Shown here in pieces: positions 5,812 to 7,469 of a stretch of 7,469 nt of DNA. A model generated the notes under the pieces. The model saw only the letters and a program-made list of their open reading frames with translations, searched no databases and was not told the origin of the DNA. Source of the DNA: JBGSMB01 sp041740375. GTDB lineage: Bacteria > Patescibacteriota > Saccharimonadia > Saccharimonadales > JAGQMS01. The position numbers and the translations under genes were made by a program. The stretch lies in the NCBI GenBank assembly GCA_041740375.1, contig JBGSMB010000074.1, positions 1 to 7,469 on the forward strand, given 5' to 3'. Every line of letters begins with the position of its first letter. Position 1 is the first letter of the stretch.

Positions 5812-5873
5812 ATTTTTCTTAAAGCTTAGCAATAGTATACTCTTTCACCCTTCCCCGGTATACTAGGGCCGAT
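5812..5873. promoter_or_regulatory. Divergent promoter region with two GTATACT boxes
   Basis: The 62-nt gap separates the leftward membrane-protein/xse unit from the rightward methyltransferase/rpmA unit. GTATACT occurs at 5835-5841 and 5858-5864, 23 nt apart. The first lies in the palindrome AGTATACT and so offers a -10 on both strands. Leftward, TATACT (5834-5839 read on minus) gives a leader of about 16 nt before ATG 5811. Rightward, TATACT at 5859-5864 ends 9 nt before ATG 5874 (nearly leaderless), or TATACT at 5836-5841 gives a leader of about 26 nt in which AGGG (5865-5868) could serve as Shine-Dalgarno. No consensus -35 is obvious on either strand. Confidence 0.5.
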
Positions 5874-7097
5874 ATGTCCTCTAAAAACTATGAACACATT
5901 GCTGTACTTGGTCGACAGCCTAGCTTAGGTCTTGCTGAGCTTGAATCACTACTAGGTAGCGATAAGGTTGTACCTTTTGGCAAGGGCCTTGCTTACGTAA
6001 ACTTTCAGAACAACCCAGTACCCACTACATGCGGGAGCACGGTGAAGTTTATGCACATCAAAGGTCGAGTTGCATCGCTGGAGTGGAGCGTTATTGAAAA
6101 GGCGCTTGTTGAATTCGCAAAAAATCTTGAGCCAAACGTCCCTGATGGCAAGCTAACCATAGGGTTAAGTGCCTATGGTTTACAAGTTTCTACGAAGCAG
6201 CTTGGTCATACTTCTCTGCTCGTAAAAAAAGCAGTGCGAGCAAACGGACGATCTGTTCGACTAGTTCCGAACACTTCAATTGCAATGAATAGCGCCCAAG
6301 TTATTCACAATAAACTAATTAGTGAACGAGGCTGGGAATTATGCCTAATTCGTGATGGCCAGACGACAGTACTTGCACAAACTATTTGGGAGCAACCAAT
6401 CGAATGGTACGCGGCAAGAGACCAGGCAAGACCCAACAGAGACGCACGAGTTGGCATGCTACCGCCCAAGTTAGCACAAACAATCGTCAACCTCGCCGTA
6501 GGCACTCCAGCTAATTCAAAGATGACTGATGGCAAATGGGTTTCGGATTCTCCATATACACTCTTGGATCCATTTTGTGGCACCGGAGTTGTGTTACAGG
6601 AAGCTGCATTAATGGGACTACAGCTCTATGGCACCGACGTTGATGCGCGCATGATCGACTACACTCGCGGCAATCTAGAATGGCTTGAAGACCGTTTTAG
6701 GCTTGATCCAGTTACGGCGACTATCGAAGTTGGAGATGCCACCACTCACAAATGGAAAAGTGGTGTTGATTTCGTCGCAACCGAGACATTTTTAGGAAAG
6801 CCTTTCGGCGCAAACGCACCTCGCCAAGAAATTGACACCCAAAAGCATGCGGTTGGCGGCTTACTAAAGAGTGCCCTCAAAAATATTGCGAAACAAATAG
6901 AGCCCGGAACACGTTGTTGTTTTGCAGTCCCCGTGTGGCAACATCAAAATAAGCTTATTTTCCTCGGGCTTATTGACCAATTACCAGAGATGGGATATAA
7001 TCTCGTGAGTTTTCGTCACTGCGATGCAGGTGCGCTTGTCTATATACGAGACGACCAAGTTGTAGGACGCCAATTAATAGTTTGCGAGAAGGAATAA
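5874..7097 (+). CDS. Trm11/Trm-G10-like SAM-dependent RNA methyltransferase
   Basis: The 407-residue protein resembles the THUMP-type RNA guanine-N2 methyltransferases that modify tRNA position 10 in archaea and eukaryotes. The N-terminus HIAVLGRQPSLGLAELESLL (8-27) matches the start of this family. Residues 180-210 contain ARDQARPNRDARVGMLPPKL, the characteristic RD.xRP..D...GMLPPKLA signature before the catalytic domain. Motif I is LLDPFCGTGVVLQEAALMG (230-248), the acidic SAM ribose contact is Asp255 or Asp257 in YGTDVDAR, and a later acid is in EVGDAT (285-290). The expected motif IV (D/N)PPY is not present: the strand ends DFVATETFLGKPFG (299-312), so catalytic chemistry or target may differ. 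A substrate in tRNA or rRNA is likely but unproven. It starts at ATG 5874 and is followed by rpmA after 5 nt, suggesting a translation-related operon. Confidence 0.82.
   Translation: MSSKNYEHIAVLGRQPSLGLAELESLLGSDKVVPFGKGLAYVNFQNNPVPTTCGSTVKFMHIKGRVASLEWSVIEKALVEFAKNLEPNVPDGKLTIGLSAYGLQVSTKQLGHTSLLVKKAVRANGRSVRLVPNTSIAMNSAQVIHNKLISERGWELCLIRDGQTTVLAQTIWEQPIEWYAARDQARPNRDARVGMLPPKLAQTIVNLAVGTPANSKMTDGKWVSDSPYTLLDPFCGTGVVLQEAALMGLQLYGTDVDARMIDYTRGNLEWLEDRFRLDPVTATIEVGDATTHKWKSGVDFVATETFLGKPFGANAPRQEIDTQKHAVGGLLKSALKNIAKQIEPGTRCCFAVPVWQHQNKLIFLGLIDQLPEMGYNLVSFRHCDAGALVYIRDDQVVGRQLIVCEKE
7087..7093 (+). promoter_or_regulatory. Shine-Dalgarno site for rpmA inside the methyltransferase 3' end
   Basis: AGAAGGA lies within the last codons of the methyltransferase gene, 9 nt before the rpmA ATG at 7103. 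It supports that start and shows that classical ribosome binding sites are used for internal operon genes here. Confidence 0.6.
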
Positions 7098-7102
7098 AGT
7101 AA

Positions 7103-7375
7103 ATGTCAAAAGTTAAGGCAGCCGGTAGTACTAAAAATAACCACGATTCACCTGGTCAGCGGCTTGGTGTCAAAAAATTTGGTGGTGAAGCAGTGAAAAC
7201 TGGTCAAATCATAGTCCGCCAAGTCGGTCGTACAAAAGTTGCTGGAAAAGGCACATTTATTGCTCCAAACTTCACTATTCACGCCGCAAAAGACGGTACA
7301 GTTGTCTATCGTCAGCGTAAGATTAAGCATTTTACCGGGAAAACTCTTCGACGCACCGAAGTAACTGTGGAATAG
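7103..7375 (+). CDS. rpmA: Ribosomal protein L27 (bL27)
   Basis: bL27 is a large-subunit protein whose N-terminal tail reaches the peptidyl-transferase centre and stabilises tRNA. The 90-residue product has the core signature RLGVKKFGGEAVKTGQIIVRQ (20-40), followed by VAGKGTFIAPNFTIHAAKDGTVVY (46-69), which corresponds to the usual G.NVG.GRDHTLFA..DG.V.F. Two regions differ from most bacteria. The tail is SKVKAAGSTKNNHDS instead of the common AHKKxGGSTRNGRDS, and the loop GRDHTLF is APNFTIH. There is no N-terminal extension of the kind removed by a protease in Firmicutes. A basic C-terminal extension (70-90) follows the barrel. The gene sits 5 nt after the methyltransferase gene rather than beside rplU, which is its usual partner; rplU is not in the window. 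Confidence 0.95.
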   Translation: MSKVKAAGSTKNNHDSPGQRLGVKKFGGEAVKTGQIIVRQVGRTKVAGKGTFIAPNFTIHAAKDGTVVYRQRKIKHFTGKTLRRTEVTVE

Positions 7376-7452
7376 TCCCCCTATTACTCTCTAGTAAATT
7401 TTCGATTTTCTACTATTATTAAACCAAAGCAGTTTAATGAGGTAGATCAATC
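7376..7452 (+). promoter_or_regulatory. Intergenic leader with candidate -10, inverted repeat and Shine-Dalgarno
   Basis: This 77-nt gap holds TATTAT (7414-7419) as a possible -10, without a good -35. A perfect 7-nt inverted repeat follows: ATTAAAC (7418-7424) and GTTTAAT (7432-7438) with a 7-nt loop, overlapping the predicted transcription start. GAGGT (7439-7443) sits 9 nt before ATG 7453. The repeat could be an operator or a weak AU-rich hairpin next to the ribosome binding site. No GC-rich hairpin plus U-tract terminator is seen after rpmA, so read-through into the next gene is possible. Confidence 0.4.
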
Positions 7453-7469
7453 ATGAACCCAGAACAAAC
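7453..7469 (+). CDS. Start of a further gene (first five residues, runs off right edge)
   Basis: ATG at 7453 opens the frame MNPEQ and continues out of the window. It is preceded by GAGGT with 9-nt spacing, one of the best Shine-Dalgarno arrangements in the window, and by a candidate -10. Too little is visible to suggest a product. It is on the same strand as rpmA and may share its transcript. Confidence 0.5.

Noticed and set aside
5812..5832. TTG start at 5832 for the flippase-like membrane protein
   Set aside because: It lies upstream of the transcription start expected from TATACT at 5834-5839, and ATG 5811 gives a normal N-terminus just before the first helix.
6305..6583. Minus-strand open frame inside the Trm11-like gene
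   Set aside because: It lies opposite the GMLPPKLA signature and motif I region of a clear methyltransferase; no independent support.
1..7469. Alternative genetic code with UGA read as glycine
   Set aside because: The receiver gene ends naturally at TGA with the expected family length, and conserved glycines are encoded normally.

Overview
The window looks like a chromosomal housekeeping segment from a small-genome bacterium. My best guess is a member of the Patescibacteria (CPR), most likely Saccharibacteria/TM7. This is inferred from the very tight gene packing, the shortened XseA, the unusual N-terminus of ribosomal protein L27, a Trm11-like methyltransferase beside rpmA, and a membrane-anchored methyltransferase of a type I associate with this radiation. 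TGA, TAA and TAG all appear to act as stops, so the ordinary bacterial code applies and the UGA=Gly recoding of some CPR lineages is not suggested. No mobile element, CRISPR array, tRNA, rRNA or prophage signature was seen.

Left part, minus strand (about 1-2190). A three-gene unit reads leftwards: a histidine-kinase-like protein (1489-2190), a single receiver-domain protein (1079-1489) and recO (393-1082). The genes overlap by 1 nt (TAATG) and 4 nt (GTGA). Both signalling proteins have lost the residues that define phosphotransfer: the kinase H-box His is Glu and its N and G1 boxes are eroded, and the receiver phospho-acceptor Asp is Glu. The pair therefore looks like a phosphorylation-independent relic or repurposed two-component module coupled to a DNA-repair gene, and it is the most unusual thing in the window. 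Left of recO a strong promoter drives a charged, unrecognised protein that runs off the left edge (1-349).

Middle part, minus strand (2245-5811). A five-gene unit reads leftwards: a polytopic YbhN/LPG-synthase-TM-like membrane protein, xseA and xseB (exonuclease VII large and small subunits), a membrane-anchored class I SAM methyltransferase, and a single-pass surface protein. Junctions are 0-17 nt, so co-transcription is likely. DNA-processing and envelope genes are mixed.

Right part, plus strand (5874-7469). From a compact divergent promoter region (5812-5873), a Trm11/Trm-G10-like RNA methyltransferase is followed closely by rpmA (L27), forming a translation-related pair. A new gene with a good Shine-Dalgarno sequence begins at 7453 and leaves the window.

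A recurring theme is a TATACT or TATTAT -10 element only 9-10 nt upstream of a start codon (genes at 349, 2190 and 5874). This predicts leaderless or near-leaderless transcripts for several transcription units, while genes inside operons more often carry Shine-Dalgarno-like sequences.
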